A stretch of 64,000 bases of DNA from assembly GCA_026987195.1 (NCBI GenBank), contig JALSNC010000126.1, positions 62,001 through 126,000 on the forward strand, read 5' to 3'. The DNA is from Desulfobulbaceae bacterium (GTDB taxonomy: Bacteria; Desulfobacterota; Desulfobulbia; Desulfobulbales; Desulfobulbaceae). The notes below the pieces were generated by a model. It made no database searches. It was not told where the DNA came from and saw only the letters and a list, made by a program, of their open reading frames with translations. Both the position numbers and the translations under genes were made by a program. Shown in pieces: positions 43,098-51,604 of the stretch; positions within the stretch are counted from its first letter, which is position 1, and each line of letters begins with the position of its first letter.

Positions 43098-44014
43098 GTC
43101 ATTGTCTTCAATGAGATTGCACGGCCAGGCCCATTGCGCTGGATCAAGTCGCTGATCCTTTTACCGAGAGCGCGGATGGCCAGGGAAGAGGGGGCATCGG
43201 GGCGGGCGGTGACCGCCAGTTCTCCCCGGGCCAGGGCCCGTGGCAGTTCAGGATCATAGGGTATCTCGGCCAGCAGCTCGATCCGGTGTGCATCGAGATA
43301 CCGCAGGACCTGTCCGCGACCGTCCGCAAAGATATCGGCCCGGTTGAGCACCACGCCTAAGGGCAGGTGAAATCCCTGCACCACCTCGACCACGCGCCCG
43401 AGATCACTGAGTGCCGACGGGGTGGGCTCGGTGACCAGGACGACATGGTCCGCCCCCTTGAGGGTGGCGATGACCGGACAGCCGATACCGGGCGGTCCGT
43501 CGGTGAGGATGAGCCCGGCGCCGAGCTCTCCGGCAAGCTCGCGCGCCCGGCGTTTCACCACGTCGACCAGGCGGCCGGAACTCGACGCGCCGATGTCCAG
43601 GCTTCCTGAAACCACCCGGTGATCACCGGCCGCCATGATATCAAGCCTGCCGTTGGTCACCTGACGGATGGTGATGGCCTCCTCGGGACAGGCGATGGCA
43701 CAGGCGCCGCAGCCCTCGCAGGAATACCTGGCAATGACGGGCCTGCTGTCGCCGATGATGGCGTCAAAACGGCAGACGTCCGTGCACAGGCCGCAGCCGA
43801 CGCATCGGTCCATATCGACAAAGGCCTTTTCAGATGCCGTGATGGGACTGCTTTCCAGACGTTCTGCGCCCAGCACCAGGTGCAGGTTGGGCGCATCGAC
43901 GTCGGTGTCGGCCAGGACCAGGGAGTGGCGCCTGCCGAGCAGGGTGCCCAAGGCAGCGGTCAGTGATGACTTGCCCACCCCGCCCTTGCCGCTGAGGATG
44001 ACGATCTCTTTCAT
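43094..44014 (-). CDS. MinD/Mrp-type ATPase with inserted ferredoxin domain (second)
   Basis: P-loop ATPase of 306 residues. Deviant Walker A SGKGGVGKSS (8-17), then an insertion with two 4Fe-4S motifs (CVGCGLCTDVC and CEGCGACAIACP, about 70-111), then LILTDGPPGIGCPVIA. Such hybrid ATPases occur in pairs in anaerobes and resemble iron-sulfur cluster carriers of the Mrp/Nbp35 class; their clients are unknown. ATGA overlap with the preceding paralog suggests a heterodimer. Confidence 0.9.
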   Translation of the reverse strand: MKEIVILSGKGGVGKSSLTAALGTLLGRRHSLVLADTDVDAPNLHLVLGAERLESSPITASEKAFVDMDRCVGCGLCTDVCRFDAIIGDSRPVIARYSCEGCGACAIACPEEAITIRQVTNGRLDIMAAGDHRVVSGSLDIGASSSGRLVDVVKRRARELAGELGAGLILTDGPPGIGCPVIATLKGADHVVLVTEPTPSALSDLGRVVEVVQGFHLPLGVVLNRADIFADGRGQVLRYLDAHRIELLAEIPYDPELPRALARGELAVTARPDAPSSLAIRALGKRISDLIQRNGPGRAISLKTMT

Positions 44015-44940
44015 GGGATGAACTCCCCGGTTATCCTGCCGGCAATACCGGCAAAGGTCATCGCGGCAGACGAGTGGGGATGCAGGTGCACCACCGGTAC
44101 TCCGTGAACATAACTGTCGAGCAGTTGCCGGTCAAGGGGCAAGCCGATCTCGACCCCCATTCCCCGCCGTGCCGCCAGCTCCTCGATCTCGTCGATTTTG
44201 CCCGGCAGGTCGGCGCGGTTGACAAAAACCGTGCCCCGGACCCTGAACATTGCCAGCAGGGAGAGGATCAGGTCCAGGTCATGGCTGCCCAGAGGCGTCG
44301 GCTCGGTGACCGCGATGGCCAGGGAGACCCCCTTGAGGGCCTCGATGACATTGCAGTGGATGCCCGGTGCGGTGTCGATGACGATGATGTCGAACCGGTC
44401 GGCCTCGGCCGCCACCCGCTCCCTGAGCCTGCGCACCACCAGAGTCCCCTCTTCCAGGCCGGGATCCAGCCTGCCGGTGTAGAGGGTCAGGCTGTCGGCC
44501 CCGCCCTTCCAGATGGCACCTATCCTCCGCTGCTCCCTGTCGATGGCGTCGGCGGGGCAGACCAGGAAACAGGCCTCGCAGCCGTTGCACTCGCCCATCA
44601 GGGTGATGTTTCCGGCTCTGGGCCGGAACAGGCTGTGCAGGCGGCAGACGCTCAGGCACTGGCCGCAGTCAGTACACCGGTCAGGGGAAAACACCGGCCT
44701 GGTCACGGTCACAGGGACCTCGTCTGCCAGGGTGAGCCCCAAGAGGATGTCGGCATTGGGAGCATCCACGTCACAGTCAACCAGGGCGACGCGCAGGCCA
44801 TGGGCAGCAAGGGCCGCGGCCAGGTTGACCGCCACCGTGGTCTTGCCCACCCCGCCCTTGCCGCCTGTAACCCCGATGATCGGGGTCGCAAAGGGCGTAT
44901 GATGGAAGTCCTCTATGACCTCAGGCTCCAGTTCGTCCAT
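44011..44940 (-). CDS. MinD/Mrp-type ATPase with inserted ferredoxin domain (first)
   Basis: ATPase of 309 residues paralogous to the next gene. Walker A GGKGGVGKTT, CDVDAPNADILLG, ferredoxin insert CTDCGQCLSVC and CNGCEACFLVCP, then IIVIDTAPGIHCNVIEAL. The start at 44940 overlaps the NifX-like gene stop by one base (TGATG); a GTG/ATG slightly upstream is possible. Gene order NifX-like, ATPase, ATPase is a recurring set in anaerobes. Confidence 0.9.
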   Translation of the reverse strand: MDELEPEVIEDFHHTPFATPIIGVTGGKGGVGKTTVAVNLAAALAAHGLRVALVDCDVDAPNADILLGLTLADEVPVTVTRPVFSPDRCTDCGQCLSVCRLHSLFRPRAGNITLMGECNGCEACFLVCPADAIDREQRRIGAIWKGGADSLTLYTGRLDPGLEEGTLVVRRLRERVAAEADRFDIIVIDTAPGIHCNVIEALKGVSLAIAVTEPTPLGSHDLDLILSLLAMFRVRGTVFVNRADLPGKIDEIEELAARRGMGVEIGLPLDRQLLDSYVHGVPVVHLHPHSSAAMTFAGIAGRITGEFIP

Positions 44941-45380
44941 CACCGCCGTCCCCGCATACATTGGCCCTGCCCCCTGCCCTGGCCGCGACCCTGGCCCGGG
45001 CCACGACCCCGGCAGCCGCCGCCCCCGGTGGCGGCTGCCGCCGCGGCCCTGTCAGCAACCGGAGGGTTCTGCATGAAACGGCGCAGGGCATCCCGCACCG
45101 TTTCCCTGGCCAGCCCCTCGTATATCCTGATCCCGGCGGCATCCAGGGCGGCTCTTGCCTTGGGACCGACCCGGCCGGTGAGCAGCGCCTCGGCCCCGTG
45201 GTCAGCGATGAGCTGGGCCGCGGCGATGCCGGCGCCCTGGCGGGCGGCGGCCGATGCATTCTCCACGGCCCCCACGGCCATGGAATCGGTATCCACGATC
45301 AACAGCCACGGTGCGCGGCCAAACGATGTGTCGGTGGTCGAATCGAGATCCGGCCCTGAGGCGGTTATACACAGTTTCAT
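44940..45380 (-). CDS. NifX/NifB-domain cofactor-binding protein with Gly/Arg tail
   Basis: Protein of 146 residues with a dinitrogenase iron-molybdenum cofactor-type domain (residues 1-105: MKLCITASGPDLDSTTDTSF; AAQLIADHGAEALLTGRVG). It has an unusual C-terminal tail rich in Ala, Gly, Arg and Gln (GQGRGQGRGQGQCMRGRR). AGGAGG precedes the ATG by six bases. No nitrogenase genes are present, so it more likely handles another metal or Fe-S cluster with the two coupled ATPases. Confidence 0.85.
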   Translation of the reverse strand: MKLCITASGPDLDSTTDTSFGRAPWLLIVDTDSMAVGAVENASAAARQGAGIAAAQLIADHGAEALLTGRVGPKARAALDAAGIRIYEGLARETVRDALRRFMQNPPVADRAAAAAATGGGGCRGRGPGQGRGQGRGQGQCMRGRR

Positions 45381-45450
45381 GATGTCCTCCTGTGTGAGAT
45401 GGACCGGCATGGCAGGACCAAGATGTTTGGCCGCAGCCACAGCCAGGTAT

Positions 45451-45612
45451 GATGGACTCGTACAACGTCCATCACGCTCTGAAGATGGCTCAGCATAAAC
45501 GTTCGATATACAAGGCGTAGCGGTGTCGGCCAAGTGGAGGCGTACATGGAGTACGTCGAGCATTGGCCGTACCCGCTGCAACGTAGCAGATCGGACTTTT
45601 TGCGACGCCATC
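45451..45612 (+). mobile_element. 162-bp MITE, copy D2
   Basis: Same terminal inverted repeats as D1, flanked by the perfect direct repeat AGGTAT (45445-45450 and 45613-45618). It starts 71 bases upstream of the NifX-like gene. Confidence 0.9.
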
Positions 45613-45619
45613 AGGTATG

Positions 45620-45771
45620 AAAATTTTGTACATGTTCAACAGCACCTCACCTGCCCGCGCTCGAGGCTGCCCGCATCGCGGGCTGTCAGAGTCTCGCTAT
45701 GCTCCCTTACCGGGCAGCAGGCCACGATAAGGCACTGCTGAGGTTCTGCTGATCTCTTACCAAAAGTATCA
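45620..45771. repeat. palindromic element C (copy 2, diverged)
   Basis: From TTGTACATGTTCAACAGCAC to CTGCTGATCTCTTACCAAAA. It has the same layout as the element at 39912 but with more mismatches and a longer centre. Confidence 0.65.
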
Positions 45772-45792
45772 ATATGTTCTGCTGGAGCCCAC

Positions 45793-46800
45793 CTATTCAA
45801 TCGCCGCAGACGGAAACTCTTCTGACTTCCGCCCTCTGTCCTCTGTCCTCCGGCTGCTGTCCCCTGTCCTCCGATTTTCGACAATCCCGGCCAGGAGGGT
45901 CGCAAGGTCCATGACCTCGGCCCCGGCCCGGCGCAGATTGGCTTGACAGATTGGGCACATGGTGACCAGTGGCCGGCCTGTGGCCTCCAGTTCAGTCACC
46001 CTCCGTTTGCCCACTTCCAGGGCCAGGGCCGGTGAAACCGACTCGGCCGGGCCGCCGCAGCAGGTGGTGAAGGGCCCGGACCCTGTCACCTCCACGCACC
46101 GGACCCCCAGGCCGGCAAGCAGGGTTCTCGGCACCTGCGACACCTCCAGGTAGCGACCATAGAAACAGGGATCATGGAGGGTCACCTCCCGGTCTGTTGA
46201 ACCCGACAGATCCGCCAGCTCGAAATACGTGCGGACCTCCGGTGCATACCCGGCATGGCGGGGATAGAGTTTCTTCAGGGCCCAGGTGGTGTGGGGATCG
46301 ACGGTGATGATCCGCTCCACGCCCGCCTCCTGCAGCCGCCCGGCAACACGGCGGGCATGTGTGATGAAGCTGTCCAGATCACCGAGATCATAGAGCAGGA
46401 TTCCGGAATAGAAATCCAGCTCCGGCCGGTAGGCGAAATCGACACCAGAGGCAGCGAGAATCCGGGTGATATCTTCGAGTATGCGAGCCGCGCTGTTCCT
46501 GTCTTCTCCGGACGCCTTCATCTTGAGAACAGCGGCGGACAGGAAACGGGGCACCCAGCGCGCAAAACGGATCCTTTCCGCTGTCGGCGTGTCTTCATAC
46601 TTTTCCAGCAGTCCGGTGGCGGCATTGATATAGGGCACCATCTGGTACATCAGGCCGGTAAGCAGCAGGCTCCCGCCCTCACCGGCCAGATTTTTCCCTT
46701 TCCACCAGGTGTTGATACTCCCGTTCGCCAGGCCGAAGGGATTGCCGCTTTTGCGGACATTGTCGGCCAGGAGTGCGGTGATGACTTTCGGGTCAAACAT
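45793..46800 (-). CDS. HdrB/HdrD-like CCG-domain iron-sulfur protein
   Basis: Protein of 335 residues with two cysteine-rich CCG-type regions: HDPCFYGRYL and FTTCCGGPAES (about 214-265), then CPICQANLRR. Such domains bind a non-cubane Fe-S centre that reduces disulfides in heterodisulfide reductases. An upstream RTGDS tail of heptads (RRTGDSS, RRTEDRG, RKSEEFP) is encoded by a repeat tract, not by the family core. AGGAGG precedes the start; it overlaps the hdrC-like gene by eight bases. Confidence 0.87.
   Translation of the reverse strand: MFDPKVITALLADNVRKSGNPFGLANGSINTWWKGKNLAGEGGSLLLTGLMYQMVPYINAATGLLEKYEDTPTAERIRFARWVPRFLSAAVLKMKASGEDRNSAARILEDITRILAASGVDFAYRPELDFYSGILLYDLGDLDSFITHARRVAGRLQEAGVERIITVDPHTTWALKKLYPRHAGYAPEVRTYFELADLSGSTDREVTLHDPCFYGRYLEVSQVPRTLLAGLGVRCVEVTGSGPFTTCCGGPAESVSPALALEVGKRRVTELEATGRPLVTMCPICQANLRRAGAEVMDLATLLAGIVENRRTGDSSRRTEDRGRKSEEFPSAAIE
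45815..45885 (+). repeat. degenerate heptamer array F6 (coding)
   Basis: Period-7 units such as CCTCTGT, CCTCTGT, CCTCCGG, CCCCTGT, CCTCCGA at the 3' end of the HdrB-like gene. Confidence 0.6.
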
Positions 46801-47110
46801 TTTTTGTATCCTCCTCCCGCCAGGCCGCAAGAACAAGCCGCTTCAAGCTGAGGATGACCTCGGCCGGGTCCGCCTGTCTCGGGCAGGTTCGGCTGCACAG
46901 GCCACAGTGCAGGCATTGCCAGAGATCACGGCCGCCGGCGAGGATCCGGTCCCTGGCCCCGATCTGGATATAGCGGATCAGGCGGCGGGGAAAGGAGTCG
47001 TTGATCAGGGGACAGATCGCCACGCAGGTTCCGCAGTTGAAGCACCGGAGTACAGTGTCATCGCCATACTGTTGCAATTCCTCGACAAAATCAGGTGTCA
47101 CCAGGGTCAT
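46793..47110 (-). CDS. HdrC-like 2[4Fe-4S] electron-transfer protein
   Basis: Protein of 105 residues with two motifs CFNCGTCVAICP (23-34) and CLHCGLCSRTCP (about 67-78) separated by a helical stretch, the HdrC layout. It passes electrons between HdrA and the HdrB-like subunit. GGAGAG stands six bases before the ATG. Overlap with the HdrB-like gene supports a tight complex. Confidence 0.88.
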   Translation of the reverse strand: MTLVTPDFVEELQQYGDDTVLRCFNCGTCVAICPLINDSFPRRLIRYIQIGARDRILAGGRDLWQCLHCGLCSRTCPRQADPAEVILSLKRLVLAAWREEDTKNV

Positions 47111-47130
47111 GGTCTCTCTCCGCCGGTTCG

Positions 47131-47433
47131 TTATTGTTGTGCGGTCAGCAGGTACCTGAACCAGCCGCCGTCCTTGCCCCCTTCCTTCACCTCGCCGTAC
47201 CGTTTCATGGTCGCCAGGTACCACATGACCAGGGAGACCGCCAGACCGGTGCTCTCCGCGAGCCGGGGCGGAGTCATACCCTCTTCCTCGGCGGCCAGGT
47301 GTTCCCTGATCATTCCCAGCTCCTTCTTCTGCCTCCGCACCAGCCCGGCCAGCTCGCTGATCCGCTTCTGTCGCTCCTGGCGCAGCCGTTTCAGCGCCTC
47401 CTTCACCTCAGGAGATTGCTGCCTGTCATCCAT
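47131..47433 (-). CDS. Small winged-helix-like protein in the hdr cluster
   Basis: Protein of 100 residues. An N-terminal charged coiled coil (ALKRLRQERQKRISELAGLV and following) is followed by a winged-helix-like segment (GMTPPRLAESTGLAVSLVMW, then YLATMKRYGEV). No Cys pair for Fe-S binding. AGGAGG is seven bases before the start. It may be a regulator of the cluster or a non-catalytic subunit; the role is unknown. Confidence 0.75.
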   Translation of the reverse strand: MDDRQQSPEVKEALKRLRQERQKRISELAGLVRRQKKELGMIREHLAAEEEGMTPPRLAESTGLAVSLVMWYLATMKRYGEVKEGGKDGGWFRYLLTAQQ

Positions 47434-47472
47434 GGATCTACCTCCTGTTACCAATAACGGTGGACTGTCACC

Positions 47473-49335
47473 TCAAGTACTCTCGGCAAGATCGGCAACG
47501 ATCATGTCAACCATGGCCTCATACTGTTTGAGACTCCACCCCTTGAGGTCTATGGCGCCGGTGGGACAGACGGCCACGCAGGCCCCGCAGCCAAGACAGC
47601 GGGCAGCGACAACCCGTGCCCTGGCATGCCCGTTCTCCTCCACCATCTCCAGGGCGCCCTCGGCCAGACAGGCCCGGACACAGTCGCCGGTTCCCTGGCA
47701 GAGGTCGGGATCGACCTCTGCCACAAAGGGGTCCAGCTCCAGGTAGCCACGGCCCAGCAATGAGGCGGCCTTGACAGCTGCCGCGGCAGCACCGTTGCAT
47801 GCCTCGCCAATGGTCATGGGCGCCTGGGCCGTACCGGCCAGGAAGACGCCGGCCACCGAGCTCTCCACCGGCGCCAGCTTGGGATGCACCTCCTGCAGAA
47901 ACCGGTCCGAGCCCACGGGCAGCTTCATCATGGCCACCAGATCGCCGACTTGGGCAGCCTCCATACCGGTGGCCAGCACCACCAGATCCACGCCCATCTC
48001 CACCTCCTCGCCAAAGGTCAGGCCGTCCCTGACCGTGACCCGAAGGGGAAAATCCTGCCCGGCAGCACCCTCCTGCGCCGCTGTGACCCTGGGCGGCTCT
48101 TCCGGGCTGAAACGGTAAAAGACGACACCCGCGCCCGAGGCCCGCTGGTACAGCTCCTCCTGGTCCCGGCCATAGGTGCGGATATCGCGGTACAGGTCAT
48201 GGACCCTGGTGCCGGGAAACCGCTCCCTGATCCGGCAGGCCGCATGGAGCACGGCGCTGCAGCAGACACGGGAACAGTACTCGTTGAGCCGGCCCTCTGC
48301 GTCTTCCTCGTGGATACCGGGGATCTGCCTGGAACCGACACAATGGATCATGGCAATGGAACGGATGATCCTGCCGTCCAGCACCAGGGTGCCGTCCGCA
48401 CTTTCCGCCATACTGAAACGGCGGATGAATTCGGGCAGGGTCACCACCTCCGCATGGTCGCCATGGCCATACTCGCCACGACGCGGGCGGTAGGACCGGA
48501 AACCGGTGGCCATGATTATGGCGCCGGTCTCGATGGTCAGTTCGGGCGGGGTGCCGCCGCTTACGCCCCGGAAAGGGACATAGGTGCCCTGCCCTTCCCC
48601 GTCCCCGTCGCTCACGGCCCGGACCCGGAGATCATAGTTGCCCACATACCCGTCAAAACCCACAAGTTGCGACCGGGTGAGAACGGTTATGGCCTCGTCC
48701 TCCAGGACCGAGCGGGCCAGTTCGGCAACCAGGTCTGCCGCCTTTTCGCCATGGGGCGCCACCCTGTCGAGCCGGGCCACGTGGCCACCGAGAAAGGGAG
48801 ATTTCTCGATCAGCACCACCTCCAGGCCCCGGTCGGCGAGGACCCTGGCCGCCTTGAGCCCGGCAATGCCGCCGCCGATCACCGTCACATGCCGCCTGGC
48901 CTCGACCCGGATGGGTTGCAGCGGTTCCAGCAGGCGGGCCTTGCCAACGGCCGCGGCCACCAGCTTCTCCGCCTTGGCCGTGGCCCTGTCGCCGTGCAGC
49001 ACCCAGCTCACATGCTCGCGGATGTTGGCATGCTCGTAGATATAGGGATTGGCGCCGGCCCGGGTAATGGCGCCGCGGAAGGTCGTCTCGTGGAGCGATG
49101 GCGCGCAGGAGGCCACCACCACCCGGTCGATGCGTCCCTGGCGCAGATCCTCGATGATCAGTTCCTGGCCCGGGTCGGAACACATGAACATATTGGTGCG
49201 GGCAACGGCCACACCCGGAATCTTCTCCACGTCGGCGCGGACTTTCTCCACGTCCACGTGGTCGGAGATATTGCCGCCGCAATAGCAGATATAGACGCCG
49301 ACCCTGTCCGATCGCTGGTGTTTTGATGCTGTCAT
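47473..49335 (-). CDS. HdrA-like flavoprotein with C-terminal ferredoxin domain
   Basis: FAD iron-sulfur protein of 620 residues. It has the HdrA N-terminal domain (GVYICYCGGNISDHVDVEKV; VVASCAPSLHETTFR), a Rossmann FAD site (GGGIAGLKAARVLADRG) and the C-terminal pair of cluster motifs. The second, CLGCGACVAVCP, is canonical. The first reads CQGTGDCVRAC, so the usual second Cys is Thr and only three ligands remain. It is one of two HdrA-like subunits in the cluster and a site where electron flow could split. Confidence 0.9.
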   Translation of the reverse strand: MTASKHQRSDRVGVYICYCGGNISDHVDVEKVRADVEKIPGVAVARTNMFMCSDPGQELIIEDLRQGRIDRVVVASCAPSLHETTFRGAITRAGANPYIYEHANIREHVSWVLHGDRATAKAEKLVAAAVGKARLLEPLQPIRVEARRHVTVIGGGIAGLKAARVLADRGLEVVLIEKSPFLGGHVARLDRVAPHGEKAADLVAELARSVLEDEAITVLTRSQLVGFDGYVGNYDLRVRAVSDGDGEGQGTYVPFRGVSGGTPPELTIETGAIIMATGFRSYRPRRGEYGHGDHAEVVTLPEFIRRFSMAESADGTLVLDGRIIRSIAMIHCVGSRQIPGIHEEDAEGRLNEYCSRVCCSAVLHAACRIRERFPGTRVHDLYRDIRTYGRDQEELYQRASGAGVVFYRFSPEEPPRVTAAQEGAAGQDFPLRVTVRDGLTFGEEVEMGVDLVVLATGMEAAQVGDLVAMMKLPVGSDRFLQEVHPKLAPVESSVAGVFLAGTAQAPMTIGEACNGAAAAAVKAASLLGRGYLELDPFVAEVDPDLCQGTGDCVRACLAEGALEMVEENGHARARVVAARCLGCGACVAVCPTGAIDLKGWSLKQYEAMVDMIVADLAEST

Positions 49336-49339
49336 TGTC

Positions 49340-50638
49340 TCACCCCTGTTGCCGGGAAACGGTGGTCAGGTAATTGGAGGCCTCCATGGCGGCGGCCCCG
49401 GCCTCGGCGATGGAATCGACGATGTCCTTGGGCCCGGAAGCGGCCCCGGCCACAAAGACCCCTTCCAGGTCGGTGCGAACCGGTGAAAGCGAGGGCTGGA
49501 CAGAACGGATAAAATGGTCGTCGGCCGTGGACACCTCGCAGATCCCAGCCGGTGACCAGTGCGGCACCACGCCCATGGACAGGACCACCAGGTCATGGCT
49601 ATCGACACTGACACCATCACCCTCCTGGGCCTCGTAGTGTACGGCCACCGCACCCCCGTCCTGCGCCTGCAGGCGGGCGACCTTGCCCTTGACGAACTGG
49701 ATGCCCATGGCCTTGGCGGTCTGATAGAACTGCTCGTAGCCCTTGCCAAAGGCACGGATGTCCATGTAATAGATAACAATATCTGCCAGGGGCAGCGCCC
49801 CGGAGAGCAGCATGGCCTGCTTGATGGCGTACATGCAGCAGAAGCGGGAACAGTAGGGGACCCCCATGCTCAGATCGCGGGATCCGGCACACTGGACAAA
49901 GGCGATGGAATCGGGCTCCATGCCGTCCATGGGCCGCAGGACCCGGTTGTAGGGACCATGCGGCGCCAGGATACGCTCCATCTGCAGGGCCGTGATCACG
50001 TTGGGTATGGTGCCGTTGCCATACTGGGGCTTTCCTTCCGGGCCGGTCATCTCGAAGCCGGTGGCCAGGATCGCGGTCCCTGCATTGATGGTGATCTCAC
50101 GGGGCTGCTGCAGATAATCCACGGCGCCTGTGGGGCAGGCCCGGGCACAACGTCCGCAGAGCATGCAGTTGTCCGGGTCCAGGGCCGCCACCTGGGGGAT
50201 GGCGTTGGAAAAGGGGATCCGGATCGCCCTGGTGGCCGAAAATCCGCCCTGCTCGGGGTCCGGCACCAGGACCGGGCAGGCATACTCGCACTTGCGGCAG
50301 CCGATGCACTTTTCCTCGTCGACAAAGCGGGGCATGGCGGTCACCTGCGCGGTCACCGCACCATTGGCGCTTTCAAGAGCACGCAGCTCGCACCAGGTCA
50401 GAATGGTGATGTTGTCATGATGGGCGGCCGAGGCCATCTTGGGCGTGGTGATACAACTTGAACAGTCCAGGGTCGGAAAGACCTTGGACAGCCGGATCAT
50501 CTTGCCGCCTATGGAAAGGTCACGCTCGACGATCACCACCGAGAAGTCCTGATCCGCCAGGTCGAGCGCCGCCTGCAGGCCGGCGATACCGCCACCCACC
50601 ACCAGCGCGTCACAGCGTATTGTCCGCTCAGATGTCAT
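49340..50638 (-). CDS. HdrA/QmoA-like flavoprotein with inserted ferredoxin domain
   Basis: FAD protein of 432 residues. It has GGGIAGLQAALDLADQ, the HdrA/QmoA motif FPTLDCSSCITTPKM, two 4Fe-4S motifs (CIGCRKCEYACP, CMLCGRCARACP) and VVLSMGVVPHW. The start at 50638 has GGAG seven bases upstream; an ATG at 50668 overlapping the flpD stop (TAATG) is the alternative. It resembles QmoA, but no APS reductase genes are nearby, so a role with the adjacent Hdr-like and TusA-like proteins is more likely. Confidence 0.89.
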   Translation of the reverse strand: MTSERTIRCDALVVGGGIAGLQAALDLADQDFSVVIVERDLSIGGKMIRLSKVFPTLDCSSCITTPKMASAAHHDNITILTWCELRALESANGAVTAQVTAMPRFVDEEKCIGCRKCEYACPVLVPDPEQGGFSATRAIRIPFSNAIPQVAALDPDNCMLCGRCARACPTGAVDYLQQPREITINAGTAILATGFEMTGPEGKPQYGNGTIPNVITALQMERILAPHGPYNRVLRPMDGMEPDSIAFVQCAGSRDLSMGVPYCSRFCCMYAIKQAMLLSGALPLADIVIYYMDIRAFGKGYEQFYQTAKAMGIQFVKGKVARLQAQDGGAVAVHYEAQEGDGVSVDSHDLVVLSMGVVPHWSPAGICEVSTADDHFIRSVQPSLSPVRTDLEGVFVAGAASGPKDIVDSIAEAGAAAMEASNYLTTVSRQQG

Positions 50639-50667
50639 CTTCTTCTCCAGAGTGGAAGGGGGTTCCA

Positions 50668-51111
50668 TTACTGGCTGTCCACCGCCTGTACCGTGCCGGT
50701 CTGCAGCTGACCCGGCGGCCCCAGTTCACTGACAATTTCGTTCATCTGGTTGACCTCCTTGAGAAAGGCCCGGTTGCAGACCGTGCAGATGGCAGTGAGC
50801 CGCAGTCGGCGGATGTCGATGTCACGCTCACGCATCATCCTGTAGACACTGTCGATCCGGTCTGCCAGGGCCTTGTAGGCCCCTTCCCACGGGCATTCCT
50901 CGCCACAGGACATGATGATGATGCCACTGATCCCTTTGGCGAAACAGTCCAGGTAGAACCGCTCCGGAAACATGACCGGCGCCCGCACCCTGAGGATGTA
51001 GGTATTGGCCGGATAGCTTGAATGGGCCTGGCCCACGGAGTCGGCCCCCGGGTAGGCACAGCTCTCCGTGGCAAGGATGAGGATCCTGCCCTCACTCTCC
51101 TGGGATGCCAT
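50668..51111 (-). CDS. FlpD/MvhD-like electron-transfer subunit
   Basis: Protein of 147 residues of the MvhD/FlpD family, the [2Fe-2S] link that delivers electrons from a dehydrogenase to HdrA. Cys residues sit in ATESCAYPG, YLDCFAKG, SCGEECPWEGA and CTVCNRAFL. GGGGGAAAG precedes the ATG. No hydrogenase or Flox (NADH dehydrogenase) gene is adjacent, so the electron donor is not visible. Confidence 0.9.
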   Translation of the reverse strand: MASQESEGRILILATESCAYPGADSVGQAHSSYPANTYILRVRAPVMFPERFYLDCFAKGISGIIIMSCGEECPWEGAYKALADRIDSVYRMMRERDIDIRRLRLTAICTVCNRAFLKEVNQMNEIVSELGPPGQLQTGTVQAVDSQ

Positions 51112-51236
51112 GGTCTTTCCCCCTGTCAGAAGTCGGAAAAGGGACCCCCGCCATACCACCGTCGCTCCCGCTGCCGGCGAGGAGCTCGAAAAACATCCGC
51201 AGCGGGAGCGCGTGGCAAGGAGGTACCTGGTTATGT

Positions 51237-51491
51237 TTATTTCTTTCTGCGGATGAAATGCCTGTCGTATCCGTCTGCCTCAAGATAGCCGAGGTACTCG
51301 TGTCCCACCTTTTCGGCCCAGGCCTTGAGATCGATCCTGGTCCCCTCGTCGTTGGAATAGACCTCCATGACTTCGCCCACCCTGACCTTGCCGATACCCT
51401 TCTTTGCCTCCAGCAGCGGCCCGGGACAGGCGCTGCCCCTGGAATCGATGGTGCTGGCGACCTCGACGGTATTCAGATCCACATCAGACAT
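51237..51491 (-). CDS. tusA: TusA-family sulfur carrier
   Basis: Sulfur-relay protein of 84 residues. The single active Cys is in the SRGSACPGPLLEAKK motif (Cys22), with the typical C-terminal beta strands (EVYSNDEGTRIDLKAWAEKV). TusA proteins carry persulfide sulfur to tRNA-modifying or energy-metabolism partners. It sits between a DsrE-like and an FlpD/Hdr-like set, so sulfur trafficking linked to energy metabolism is the better guess. Confidence 0.93.
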   Translation of the reverse strand: MSDVDLNTVEVASTIDSRGSACPGPLLEAKKGIGKVRVGEVMEVYSNDEGTRIDLKAWAEKVGHEYLGYLEADGYDRHFIRRKK

Positions 51492-51604
51492 GACCGTTCC
51501 TCCAGTAAAGTTTCAGTTGAAGTTTGTCAAAAATACTATTGTATTATCGATATAATCAAGAATATTCATCCCGCAGGATCCCGGTGACCCGACCAGCATG
51601 CCGG

